Source: Actinomycetales bacterium
Lineage (GTDB): Bacteria > Actinomycetota > Actinomycetes > Mycobacteriales > Micromonosporaceae
Assembly (NCBI GenBank): GCA_002919305.1
Contig: PKFB01000066.1
Coordinates: 62,001 to 126,000, forward strand
DNA: 64,000 bases
Reading direction: 5' to 3'
Under the pieces are notes generated by a model. That model did not search any database. It was not told where the DNA came from and saw nothing but the letters and a program-made list of their open reading frames with translations. This document shows, one piece after another, positions 44,290-53,138 of the stretch. Both the position numbers and the translations under genes were made by a program. The stretch's first letter is position 1, and each line of letters opens with the position of its first letter.

Positions 44290-46068
44290 TTACGCCGCCG
44301 GCCGGGCGCGCAGCGTCGCAAGGGCACGGCGCACGGCGGCGCGGACCGCGCGGTGTGTCAGCGACAACGCGACCCCCACCGCCAACACGGCTAACGCCAC
44401 GGCCAGACCGGTCACCTCCCGCCCGATCAGGGGGATCACCGCGGCGCACACCCCGCCCACGGCCAGCACCACCCCCACGGCGGTCAGCAGCAGGGTGCGA
44501 GACAGCAACGGTCGCCCCACCGCCCGCCGGGCGGCCACCGCGCAGATGCTGTTCTCCATCGCGATCCCGACCGCCCAGGCCATCGCGGCGCCCACGGCCC
44601 CGTGATCAGGAATCAGAACCAGTCCCAGCGTCACCGTGCTCGCCAGTCCAATGACGGTCGCCGCCATATGTTGGGCGCTGCCACCGCTCATCAATAACAG
44701 CGTCTGCACATTGCCCAGCCCGACCTTGAGCAGCATCGCGATGCTGAGCACCGTCAGGGCGGTGGCTCCCTCGGTGAACTCCCGCCCGAATAACCACAGA
44801 AACCCGGGGGCGAACGCGGCGAGCAGCAGATACACCGGCCACGAGAGCATCAGGATCCAGGTGGTGGTTTGCCGGTGCACGGCCGCGGCGTCATCGCGCC
44901 GGTCGGCGCCCAACAGCCGTGACAGCTGCGGCGCCACCGCCACCCGTAACCCCTGCATGGCCAGCTGCCCGGCCAGCACATAACGCCCCACCGCCCCGAA
45001 GACCCCGGCCTGGGCCGGCCCGGCCAGGGCGGCCGTCATCACCACCCCCACCCACATGCTGCTGCTGTCGATCGCGGCGGAGACCGCTCGGGGCAACGCA
45101 AAGCCCCAGAGGGTACGCCAGTCGCCTCGCTCGGGACGGAGCGAGGCCCGTCGGGTACGCCCGCGCGTGAATAACACGCCCCAGAACTCATTGAGTAAGA
45201 AGCCGGCGCAGACCACGAGAGCCACCAGCACGGGCGCCAACCAGCCACCCATCCCGATGACCAGCCCACCCCCCATCGCCGCCACAGCGGCGATGAGGAT
45301 CGGCCGGGACAGCGGCAGCAGCAGGAACTGCACGGTGACGTAGGAGCTGATGGGGCGCAGAGCCCGGACCGCGGCCAGCAGGATCGTCATGATGACCAGC
45401 GCCGGCACGGCGGCGAAGGTCAACCGCAGCAGGGTGACCGCTTCTGAGGAGTCATCGATCACTCGAGGCGCCAGCGTCGGCGCCAGAATCACTCCGCCGA
45501 CGCCGACCAGCGTCGCCGTCACCACCGGCGGGATGAGGGCCACCGGCAGCAGACGGGCCCCGGCGACTCTCCCGGGGGCCGCGATTGACTTGCCCGAACT
45601 GAACACGGTGGAGGCCCGCACCGGCGGTGCCTGTGACTCCAGCGGCAAGGAGTACAGGGTTCGGGGTTTACTGAACCACTCCACGACGTCTATCGGGATC
45701 CGCCCGCGCGCCGTGGCCCACGTCTCGCTGACCTTCTCCAGCTCTGGGCGGCGACGCGGCAGCGCCCACACCAACGCGGTGTCCGCTCCCAGACAGCAGA
45801 TCGCGCCGACCATGGTGAACAGCCCGATCGCGGTGAAGAAGGCCCCCGCTCCGGCGGTCCCGAAACCACGGGTGATCACCACCGCGAGCGCGAAGCCAGC
45901 GATCCCGCTGACCGCGGCGCCTGCCAAGCCGATCACGCCGTTACGCGCGCTGCGGCGTACCTCTCCTCCCGCGCCGCCCCGGTTGGGCTTCCCCGAAGGA
46001 TGCGGTTCTGAGGTGGTGTGGACAGGTTTGGCGCGTCCGATGAAACGCACCCGGGGCATCCGCGTCAT
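44290..46068 (-). CDS. Polysaccharide flippase / MATE-like membrane protein
   Basis: 592 residues; ATG 46068 overlaps the polymerase stop by four bases, fixing the start. A basic cytoplasmic N-terminus (about 40 residues) precedes about 12-14 hydrophobic helices (GVIGLAGAAVSGIAGFALAVVITRGFG; VGLGNVQTLLLMSGGSAQHMAATVIGLASTVTLGLVLIP), the Wzx/MurJ pattern. A 60-residue polar insertion (EKVSETWATARGR ... GKSIAAPG) follows the third helix. It would move the lipid-linked repeat unit across the membrane. Confidence 0.88.
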   Translation of the reverse strand: MTRMPRVRFIGRAKPVHTTSEPHPSGKPNRGGAGGEVRRSARNGVIGLAGAAVSGIAGFALAVVITRGFGTAGAGAFFTAIGLFTMVGAICCLGADTALVWALPRRRPELEKVSETWATARGRIPIDVVEWFSKPRTLYSLPLESQAPPVRASTVFSSGKSIAAPGRVAGARLLPVALIPPVVTATLVGVGGVILAPTLAPRVIDDSSEAVTLLRLTFAAVPALVIMTILLAAVRALRPISSYVTVQFLLLPLSRPILIAAVAAMGGGLVIGMGGWLAPVLVALVVCAGFLLNEFWGVLFTRGRTRRASLRPERGDWRTLWGFALPRAVSAAIDSSSMWVGVVMTAALAGPAQAGVFGAVGRYVLAGQLAMQGLRVAVAPQLSRLLGADRRDDAAAVHRQTTTWILMLSWPVYLLLAAFAPGFLWLFGREFTEGATALTVLSIAMLLKVGLGNVQTLLLMSGGSAQHMAATVIGLASTVTLGLVLIPDHGAVGAAMAWAVGIAMENSICAVAARRAVGRPLLSRTLLLTAVGVVLAVGGVCAAVIPLIGREVTGLAVALAVLAVGVALSLTHRAVRAAVRRALATLRARPAA

Positions 46069-47408
46069 CGCGCAGCCCCGATCGGTCTGCGCCGGAAGAG
46101 CACCGGTCGGTTCACCGGCCCGTCCACCGCCGCCAGAGCCAACCCGAGCGCAAAGAAGGCCACGGACAAATTGTGAAAGGTCACGCCGTAAAAGGGCAGC
46201 TGTACCAGTGTCGCTAAGGGGACAGTCGCCAGCCACTCACCGGTCGGGGTCACCGCCCGCGCACAGCGCCGCATCGCGACCACAAAAAACGCCAGGAAAC
46301 ACAGCAACGCGGGGATGCCGTGGCTGAACATCACCAGCCACACCTGGCCCTGGGTGCCGACCGGTGCCGCCGCGGAGGTGGTGTCCGCCGCAGCCGGGGC
46401 CCCATAGCCCAGCAGAGGTGATTCCTTGACCCGCTGGATGGTCTCCAGGTACAGCCCTAACCGGTCGGTGGTGGTGTTACTTTCACTGACCCGCTCCGCG
46501 ATCATCTCATCGACGGGGATCACTAACCAGGCCACGCCCACCGCCAGTAGCAGCCCCACCACCGACGCCACCAGCCGCGGGTTACCCCGTGCCAGGGCAC
46601 GCATACCCACGTACAACATCACGACGCCCAGGCTGACGAACATGCCCCGGTTGAGCGTGAAGAAAGCCGGCGGCAGCGACAGAGGCAGTGAGACCAGCAG
46701 CACCTTCCGCAGCGGGCCGTCACGTACCGACATCAGGTACGCGATGACGCACGGCAGCAGCAACGCGAAGGTGCTGCCCCAGTTGTTGGTATACGGGAAC
46801 GGCGCTGATGGCCGGCGCGTGGGGGTGTTGCTGACCTGACTGAACTCGGTGGCGAACATATGCACCAAGTCCTGGATGAACGGGTTCGACGCCACCCCGT
46901 TAGGCAGCACCACCTCCACCGGTGTGACCATGTGGAATCCGGGCCGCAGCACCCCCAGCCACCCGAGCGCGACCAGGCTGAGCCAGAACCACATCAAGGG
47001 CCGGAACACCTGACGCCACGGCGTCCCCTCTCGTAACGCGAGGTAGACGTATCCAAGGACCGCCAGGGCCGTCAGGTAGAAGCTCAGCCGCAGCAGTGGA
47101 GTCGCCCACGCGCCTCCTATGGGGAGCCGGAAAAGACTCAACACCGCCAGCCCGAGGAAGGCCAGCCACCACCCCACGACCCGCGGTAGCTCCACCCCAC
47201 CCCGCCGGATGAGCACCGCGACCAGGAGGGCGCCCCCCACAGGCCAGAACAGGTAGAACCCGCCCAGCACCCACCACAGTGGAGTCAGGCCGAACATCAA
47301 ACTCAGCGGCCACACCGGCAGCCGGCTGACCGGGGCGAGACGGGAAACGCTGACCCGCGATGTGGTGCTGCCTGGCGGGGCGTTCCCGGTGAGGGCGCCG
47401 TCAGACAC
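46065..47408 (-). CDS. O-antigen ligase-like polymerase (Wzy/RfaL family)
   Basis: 447 residues, about 12 hydrophobic segments and one large extracytoplasmic loop (residues about 165-220: VEVVLPNGVASNPFIQDLVHMFATEFSQVSNTPTRR), a hallmark of Wzy polymerases and O-antigen ligases. GTG 47408 overlaps the previous gene's stop by eight bases. It is expected to polymerise or ligate polysaccharide repeat units outside the membrane. Confidence 0.87.
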   Translation of the reverse strand: MSDGALTGNAPPGSTTSRVSVSRLAPVSRLPVWPLSLMFGLTPLWWVLGGFYLFWPVGGALLVAVLIRRGGVELPRVVGWWLAFLGLAVLSLFRLPIGGAWATPLLRLSFYLTALAVLGYVYLALREGTPWRQVFRPLMWFWLSLVALGWLGVLRPGFHMVTPVEVVLPNGVASNPFIQDLVHMFATEFSQVSNTPTRRPSAPFPYTNNWGSTFALLLPCVIAYLMSVRDGPLRKVLLVSLPLSLPPAFFTLNRGMFVSLGVVMLYVGMRALARGNPRLVASVVGLLLAVGVAWLVIPVDEMIAERVSESNTTTDRLGLYLETIQRVKESPLLGYGAPAAADTTSAAAPVGTQGQVWLVMFSHGIPALLCFLAFFVVAMRRCARAVTPTGEWLATVPLATLVQLPFYGVTFHNLSVAFFALGLALAAVDGPVNRPVLFRRRPIGAAR

Positions 47409-48321
47409 CGCGCCCTCGTCGCTGCGCCAAGCGCAGCACCTGGTTTCCCGACATCAATCCCAGCAGCACCGGGATCGTCGCGAACAGCCGTTTCTCGCGG
47501 GGGTTGAGACGCACCACCCGGATCAGTTCAGCGATCGCCTCCCGACGCCGCCGCGAGGACGCCAACGCAAACGCGATCTGGCCGTGAAGACGCGCCCGCC
47601 CGCGCGGACTGCGCTGGAATTCCGGATGTTTCTCCAACAGATACCGCAACGCGTCGACGATCATCGCCCATCGGCCGAAGAAAAACGACTGCCCGTGCCA
47701 CTCCACGGTCACCAAAGGCTCGGGCACCACCGCGATCGGCCCGAGCGCGGCGACCCGGAGCAGCCACTCGTAGTCTTCGGCGTACCCGCCGGGAATCTGT
47801 TCGTCGACCTCCCCGGCCGCCTGCAAGGCGGAACGTCTGATCAGGATGGTGCTGGGATGCACCTCCATGATCCGGTCAGCGAGTAGATCATCCAATGTGA
47901 CCGGCTTGGTGGGGCCGGAGCGGACCCGGTCGATCCCCGGGCCGGTTAACCGGATGCCGCAGGTGACCGCGCCCCGGTCGGGCTCCGCCCGCAACACCTC
48001 GATCTGGCGACGCAGCTTGGCGGGGTGCCATATGTCGTCGTCGTCGCAGAACGCCACCAATTCACCGGTGGCCGCGTCACAGCCTGTGTTGCGGCCTCCC
48101 GGCAGCCCGGGGGTACGCGCGTTGGCTAACAGCACCAACCGCCGCCCCGCGGGCTGCTCCACCTCCAGGGGTCGCACCTGAACGTGGTCGTAGACCACCA
48201 GGCACTCGATCTGTCCCGGGTAGTCCTGATCGAAGATGTGCCGCACGGCCCGCTCCAGCAAACCTGGCCGGTCCCGGGTCGCGATGATCACGCTGACCGG
48301 CGGGTGCTCGGGGTCAGTCAC
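47401..48321 (-). CDS. GT2-family glycosyltransferase
   Basis: 306 residues. GT-A fold: PPVSVIIATRDRPGLLERAV, a DxD-type metal site in AFCDDDDIWHP, acceptor-side GYAEDYEWLLRVA. The GTG start overlaps the Wzz-like gene by eight bases, so it is coupled to it. It is the only clear GT2 in the operon, so other transferases for the polymer must lie elsewhere. Confidence 0.92.
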   Translation of the reverse strand: MTDPEHPPVSVIIATRDRPGLLERAVRHIFDQDYPGQIECLVVYDHVQVRPLEVEQPAGRRLVLLANARTPGLPGGRNTGCDAATGELVAFCDDDDIWHPAKLRRQIEVLRAEPDRGAVTCGIRLTGPGIDRVRSGPTKPVTLDDLLADRIMEVHPSTILIRRSALQAAGEVDEQIPGGYAEDYEWLLRVAALGPIAVVPEPLVTVEWHGQSFFFGRWAMIVDALRYLLEKHPEFQRSPRGRARLHGQIAFALASSRRRREAIAELIRVVRLNPREKRLFATIPVLLGLMSGNQVLRLAQRRGRGV

Positions 48322-49984
48322 TGGTGTCTCCGATCATCACCAGTCCGAGGACCTCGGCTCCGGCGCTACGCAGCCGCCCGGCCAGGCGCCGCAGATCGGT
48401 AGTCCGGGTCCGGTCACGGGACACCACCACCACGGCGGCGCTGCGTTGCGCGGCCCGCACCCCGTACTCATCGGATTCCGCGGCGGGCGCGTCGACCAAC
48501 ACCACAGCGTCAGGCGGCACCGCTCCGCTCAGCGTCCCTGGCACCGACCCGGGTACGCCGAAACGCACGGTCCCAGCCGCCCCCTCCCCCGCGTCCGGAA
48601 GCGCAGGAAGCGGGGCATCGTCACTCACGGCCTTCAGATTGGTCACGGTGGCGTCGTCCATGGCGGACACGTCGATCCTGGACATGATCACCGTGTCATC
48701 GCTGGCTATGTCCGGCACCACGCCGGCCGGGCTCCCGCTTCGCGTACCCGCGGCGCCCGCCAAAGCGGGGACCCGGGACTGGGATGCAGCCCGCGCGCCG
48801 GAGGTGGTCTCCGTGGTTCCTTTGTCGCTGGACGCTCCGCGCGTGGGGTCGCACAGGTAGACATGGTGGCCATGCCCAGCCAGGGCGACGGCGAGGTCAG
48901 CTACCAGACGGCTGCGTCCCTCATCGTCGCGGGCGGACAGCACCACTAAGGTGCGCGGTCGCTGGTTGCCGGGCAGCCGAGCGGTGAGGCTCAACGCCAG
49001 GTAGCGGACGTCGATCTGACCGGTGTCGCGATTGGCGTCGCGGCTGGTGGACGCCCCACCCCACCGGGAAGGGCGGCGAATGGCTCCGATCACCGGCAGC
49101 CCGGTGAGCCGCACCGCCTCGGGCGTACCCCGGACCCGCCGGTCGGTGGCCTCCCGCGCGAAGGCCGCCAGCGCTCCAAGGAAGGCACCACCCCCGAACC
49201 CGATGATCAGGAAGGCGATCGCGGCGTCATGGCTGGAGGGTGGGTTGTTCTCCGCCGGGCGTGTGATCCGGCCCGGGGTGAGGTCCACCGCGGTGATCTC
49301 ACCACGCCGCTCGGTCAACGAGGCCAGCTGGCTGTTGAGGATCCGTACCAGCTCAGCCGCGGCCGCGGCGGCCGCCGAATCGGACCCGGCCTCATCGGCC
49401 ACAGTCTCCAGGGCTTCCTGGGCCTGGGCTAACTGATTGGTCACCTCCTCGATGCTCGAGTCGTAGGACTCCAGCAACGTGTCGCGCTGCTCGGTGTAGG
49501 CATGTTCCCGAGCCTCGAGGTACCTGGCCGCGGCGGTGTTCGCCCCTGCCCGTGCTTGCTCGGCGCTGTTCGCGACATAGCTGAACCGCAGGATCTGGCC
49601 ACCGACCGGCGCTTCAACCGTCAAGGCGGCGCGGACCTGCCCTGGGGTCTGGCCGAGCTCCTCGGCGATCCCCTCGATCACCTCGTCCCCGTTGGCCAAG
49701 GCGATCTCCACGTTCATGTTCACCACCCGGTCGGCACCAGCGCCGGGGTAGATGAACGGGTCGGCGACCACGGGGCGGACGGTGACCACCGTCGTGGCGG
49801 TGTAGCGCGCCGGTATCAACACTAAGTAGGCGACAACCGCCAATAAGCCCAGCACGGCTCCACCGACCACCCAGCGCCACCGCGCCAGGGGGACTCGCCC
49901 CAGATCGGTCAGACTGAGCGTCCGGGAGCGTGCCGCGGCGTCGGCGTCGATGGTGTCGATATCCCCGATGTTCCTGTCAGTCAT
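48314..49984 (-). CDS. Wzz-like chain-length regulator with degenerate BY-kinase domain
   Basis: 556 residues. A first TM (WVVGGAVLGLLAVVAYLVLIPA) and an extracytoplasmic Wzz domain (residues about 60-230) with coiled-coil IEEVTNQLAQAQEALETV are followed by a second TM (AIAFLIIGFGGGAFLGALAAF). The cytoplasmic part resembles a CapB/BY-kinase (LVVLSARDDEGRSRLVADLAVALAGHGHHVYLCDPT). The normal Walker A (GxxxxGKS) is replaced by ARDDEGRSR without the lysine, and no C-terminal tyrosine cluster is present. It probably controls chain length without kinase activity. Confidence 0.88.
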   Translation of the reverse strand: MTDRNIGDIDTIDADAAARSRTLSLTDLGRVPLARWRWVVGGAVLGLLAVVAYLVLIPARYTATTVVTVRPVVADPFIYPGAGADRVVNMNVEIALANGDEVIEGIAEELGQTPGQVRAALTVEAPVGGQILRFSYVANSAEQARAGANTAAARYLEAREHAYTEQRDTLLESYDSSIEEVTNQLAQAQEALETVADEAGSDSAAAAAAAELVRILNSQLASLTERRGEITAVDLTPGRITRPAENNPPSSHDAAIAFLIIGFGGGAFLGALAAFAREATDRRVRGTPEAVRLTGLPVIGAIRRPSRWGGASTSRDANRDTGQIDVRYLALSLTARLPGNQRPRTLVVLSARDDEGRSRLVADLAVALAGHGHHVYLCDPTRGASSDKGTTETTSGARAASQSRVPALAGAAGTRSGSPAGVVPDIASDDTVIMSRIDVSAMDDATVTNLKAVSDDAPLPALPDAGEGAAGTVRFGVPGSVPGTLSGAVPPDAVVLVDAPAAESDEYGVRAAQRSAAVVVVSRDRTRTTDLRRLAGRLRSAGAEVLGLVMIGDTSD

Positions 49985-50522
49985 CGAACCTCTTCACTAT
50001 CTGTTGGGGATTGCCGATCACCACGACACGTGGCGGTACGTCGGCGCGGACCACCGTACCGGCGCCCACCACGCTGTCACGTCCGATCCGGACCCCTTTG
50101 AGGACGAGGGCGTGACTCCCAATCCATACATTGTCCTCAATGACGATAGGCGCCCGGGTACGCGGCCCCGGCGGGTCGTGACGACGCGCCGGGTCCACGT
50201 TATGAAACGTATTGTCCACGATTTCGCAATCCGACAGCAGGCAACGGTCTCCGACCGTCACCGTGGTCCAGGCCCCTATCCAGGTGTCGTTCAGCAGACA
50301 GTCAGCACCGATCCGAACCTGGCCAGGCCCGGCGAACCGGACGCGCTTGTTCAGGCGCGTCCGGTCGCCGATGGTGACGCTCACCCCGCGTCGCAGCCGG
50401 ATTCGACCCCGGATCTGCACGTCACGTCCCAGCGTCAAACGCGGGTAGCGCAGCCGGTAGTAGGCCCGCTTGAGCGCGAAGACCAACCGGATCAGTGCGG
50501 AAGGATTCCGTACCGAAATCAC
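49977..50522 (-). CDS. Left-handed beta-helix (hexapeptide) acyltransferase
   Basis: 181 residues. I choose GTG 50522, which overlaps the upstream stop as GTGA; a longer start at 50555 would overlap by 37 bases. Hexapeptide repeats run through VTIGDRTRLNKRVRF, VRIGADCLLNDTWIGAWTTVTVGDRCLLSDCEI and IVIEDNVWIGSHALVLKGVRIGRDSVVGAGTVV, ending PPRVVVIGNPQQIVKRF. It is like WcaF/VatD sugar O-acetyltransferases and probably decorates the exopolysaccharide. Confidence 0.9.
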   Translation of the reverse strand: MISVRNPSALIRLVFALKRAYYRLRYPRLTLGRDVQIRGRIRLRRGVSVTIGDRTRLNKRVRFAGPGQVRIGADCLLNDTWIGAWTTVTVGDRCLLSDCEIVDNTFHNVDPARRHDPPGPRTRAPIVIEDNVWIGSHALVLKGVRIGRDSVVGAGTVVRADVPPRVVVIGNPQQIVKRFDD

Positions 50523-52483
50523 CGGTCGGCGTAAAAAAGAGTCGGATTGGACCATGTCAGCCCCGGGGTCGCAGTCGCCACCACGATAGCCGAGGCGCCA
50601 TCAACGGCGATCCCTTCGCTGGCGGTGGGATCGAACGGTACCGCGCGTAGCGCTCCGTCCACGCTGCCGTACAGCAAAGTGCCGTTCACATAGGTCATTC
50701 CCCGGACAGTGGACCAGTTAATGCCTTGTGTCGGCAACGTGAACTCCACGGCACCGACAGTGTAGCTGTCAGGCGAGAAGTACCTGTAGTACAGACCACT
50801 GCCGCCGCTTCTGACGTAGTACAGCCGTCCGTTGAGGTAGAAACCGCCTTGCAGGGCGTCGGCGTCGAACCACCTGTTGTTATAGCCGATATTCCACGGA
50901 GCTCCCGCCGTGCCGTTATAGAAGGTGGAGAACTGCAACAGGCCACCCATCTGGGTGCCAGGCGCGATCTGAGTCCAGTGCAGTTGGCGACCCACTATCC
51001 ACGCGGCCCGCACGTTGACCAGCTCCGGCTGCTCAGAGGTGGTGGGGGTGCCCAGGGTCAGATCAGCGAACGGGATCTTGGTGAGGGTCGTGGTGCCGTT
51101 GCCGAGGTACAGGTAGCCCGGTGTGCCCGGCTGGGTCGGCGGCGTCACGGTGCGTCCCCCGGCGATCGGGAACAGTCCGAGCCGGCCGTGGTACTCCCCT
51201 CCCATACCGTCGGAGTTCTGACCGAAGTACAGGCCTTCCTCACCGCGCCACAGCACCGGCACCGTCGATCCCCATTCGGTGCTTCCCGGCGGCAGGGAGC
51301 TACCACCGCTCCGCCGCGGGTTCCAGTTCAACGGCATACCGTTGCTGCTGTCTAAAGCGGCGATGCCCAACCGGTCCACCGCTCCGGTCCCGGCCCGGTC
51401 ATTGCCGAGGTTGTTGACCCAGCGGAAGTGACCGCCGGTGTACACCACGCCGTCGGTGGCCTCCACCGAGGTGACGGTGTCGTTACCGGTGATGTTCACC
51501 CAGGTCGCCGACAGGTCCTGACCGCGGGCGTTGGTCTCCCACCGCGTGATGGTGTCGCAGTAGGTCACCGTGCTGACCCCACCACCTCCGTTGGTGCCGA
51601 CGATGAAGTAGCTGCCGTCGTCGGAGAAGTCGATGTCCTGCACGTAGAACGGGAAGGCGCTGCTGGAGCAGGGCGGCTCGAAGCGCCTGGTGTTCCAGTC
51701 CTCCACGACACTGGGCGTGCCGGTGGTGTCGATCATCACGATCTGGTTGCGGGGGTACCCGTTGACCTGGGTGAAGTTGCCCCCGGCCATCAGGGTCTTG
51801 CCGTCGGGTGAGATAGCGATCGTCCAGACCAGTTCGGTGCTGGTCCGCGCCACCGAAGCGTCGATCTGGAACGTCTGGTCCACCTCACCGGTGGTGGCGT
51901 TCAGGCGGGCCAGAAGGGAGTGGGGGGTGCCGTTAATCCAGTGAAAGGCGCCACCGACGTAAAGGTGGTTGCCGTGCAGCGCCATGGTGCGGATGTTGCC
52001 GCCGTCGGAACGGCCCACCCAGTCCGGCACCGTGGCCCCGGTCTCCGGATCGAGGGCCACCAGGTTACGGCGGGTGACACCGTTGACCGTGTTGAAGGCG
52101 CCGCCAACGATTAATTTGCCGGTCGGGCTGACTTGTAAGGCGTTGACCGCGCCGTTGAGCTGAGGCAGGAAAGTGTCAGATATCTCGCCAGTTTCCCGGT
52201 TGTAGGCGAACAGGTAGTTACGCGTGATCCACGGGGACGTGCTGGTTTGACGCACCTCGGTGAAGGTGCCCCCCACATAGACCATGTCCCCGATTTCGGC
52301 GAAGGCGCGTACCTCCCCTGACCGGGCGTGCGGAGTGATATCTGAGGGGTCGGCCGTCACCAAAGTGGCGACCTCTGGAGTAGGAATGACGATGGCGAAT
52401 GCTGGGGTCGCCATCAGAGCACCGAGCGCGACCACGCTGCCGAGCAGCGTTAGGCGGCGCCGAATACGCAACGCGCGTGGCAT
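50519..52483 (-). CDS. Secreted beta-propeller protein of the exopolysaccharide operon
   Basis: 654 residues from ATG 52483, with AGGAGAGG seven bases upstream. Signal peptide LTLLGSVVALGALMATPAFA. Repeated blades carry a VGGxF motif: VYVGGTFTEVRQTSTSPW, LIVGGAFNTVNGVTRRN, LYVGGAFHWINGTPHS, LMAGGNFTQVNGYPRNQ, VYTGGHFRWVNNL, the pattern of delta-60/Kelch-like repeats. Two cysteines (PPCSSS, TYCDT) could form a disulfide. It is the first gene of the exopolysaccharide operon. A role in binding or exporting the polymer is inferred from location only. Confidence 0.85.
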   Translation of the reverse strand: MPRALRIRRRLTLLGSVVALGALMATPAFAIVIPTPEVATLVTADPSDITPHARSGEVRAFAEIGDMVYVGGTFTEVRQTSTSPWITRNYLFAYNRETGEISDTFLPQLNGAVNALQVSPTGKLIVGGAFNTVNGVTRRNLVALDPETGATVPDWVGRSDGGNIRTMALHGNHLYVGGAFHWINGTPHSLLARLNATTGEVDQTFQIDASVARTSTELVWTIAISPDGKTLMAGGNFTQVNGYPRNQIVMIDTTGTPSVVEDWNTRRFEPPCSSSAFPFYVQDIDFSDDGSYFIVGTNGGGGVSTVTYCDTITRWETNARGQDLSATWVNITGNDTVTSVEATDGVVYTGGHFRWVNNLGNDRAGTGAVDRLGIAALDSSNGMPLNWNPRRSGGSSLPPGSTEWGSTVPVLWRGEEGLYFGQNSDGMGGEYHGRLGLFPIAGGRTVTPPTQPGTPGYLYLGNGTTTLTKIPFADLTLGTPTTSEQPELVNVRAAWIVGRQLHWTQIAPGTQMGGLLQFSTFYNGTAGAPWNIGYNNRWFDADALQGGFYLNGRLYYVRSGGSGLYYRYFSPDSYTVGAVEFTLPTQGINWSTVRGMTYVNGTLLYGSVDGALRAVPFDPTASEGIAVDGASAIVVATATPGLTWSNPTLFYADR

Positions 52484-53138
52484 GGCACGGCCTCTCCTTA
52501 AAAGTGTTTTCATTGCGCGTGTCAGCATTCAACGTCGACGTAAGAGCCGTAAATCAACCGGTCGGTCGATCCGTAACGGTGTCGGTAGCGTGACACCTGA
52601 ATCGCCTCCTATGCCTAGTCCCGGAGCCGATGTGACCGTGTAACCGGGAGACTCACCTGACCGTCCCGTGTCCTATGAGGAGCCTCCCATCCTGCCGAGA
52701 CGGCCTCTCGCCTCCCCACCGGTCGCGGCGTTTCACCGCCTCAGAACTGCTATCGGTCGGATGGTCACCAACCGTTACAAGCCGCGGGTATCCGCTGGTG
52801 GGGGTTGTGCCACCGCCCAGCGGGTCGTGATCGCCGGAACCGGTTGCGGAGTGGGCGCAGTCAGGGCACGGTGACGGCATGGACATGATCCATCAGTCCG
52901 CAGCGCCTGCCGTCTCGGGGTTCCGGTTGCCCGAAGCACCGGCCGCCACCGGGGTTCCCGCGCCGGTCCGCGCCGCTGGATTACCTGCCGCCTGTACTCA
53001 CCCGCGGATCGACGCTCACGCCCCGGTGGCCCGGCTCCGTGCGGGGGCTCTCCTGGCCGCCGCCCGTCGGTGGCGCGCCGGCTGCGGGGAGCGTGCCGTA
53101 CGCGGATGGCGGCACCACCAGGGCTGGTGGTTGTGACG
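52484..53138. other. Divergent region, exopolysaccharide operon / ackA
   Basis: About 655 bases. Near the operon start is a hairpin (52578-52597). Several GC-rich frames are open, one (52879-53136) ending two bases before ackA, but none shows a family or a ribosome site. The promoter of the whole exopolysaccharide operon should be within about 52490-52700. Confidence 0.45.
52578..52597. promoter_or_regulatory. Hairpin GGTGTC/GACACC in exopolysaccharide leader
   Basis: Six-base perfect arms with an eight-base loop about 95 bases upstream of the operon's first ATG, in the likely 5' untranslated region. Confidence 0.35.

Noticed and set aside
52879..53136. 85-codon frame ending two bases before ackA
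   Set aside because: No ribosome site, no resemblance to the end of pta or phosphoketolase, and an Arg/Ala composition typical of chance frames in GC-rich DNA.
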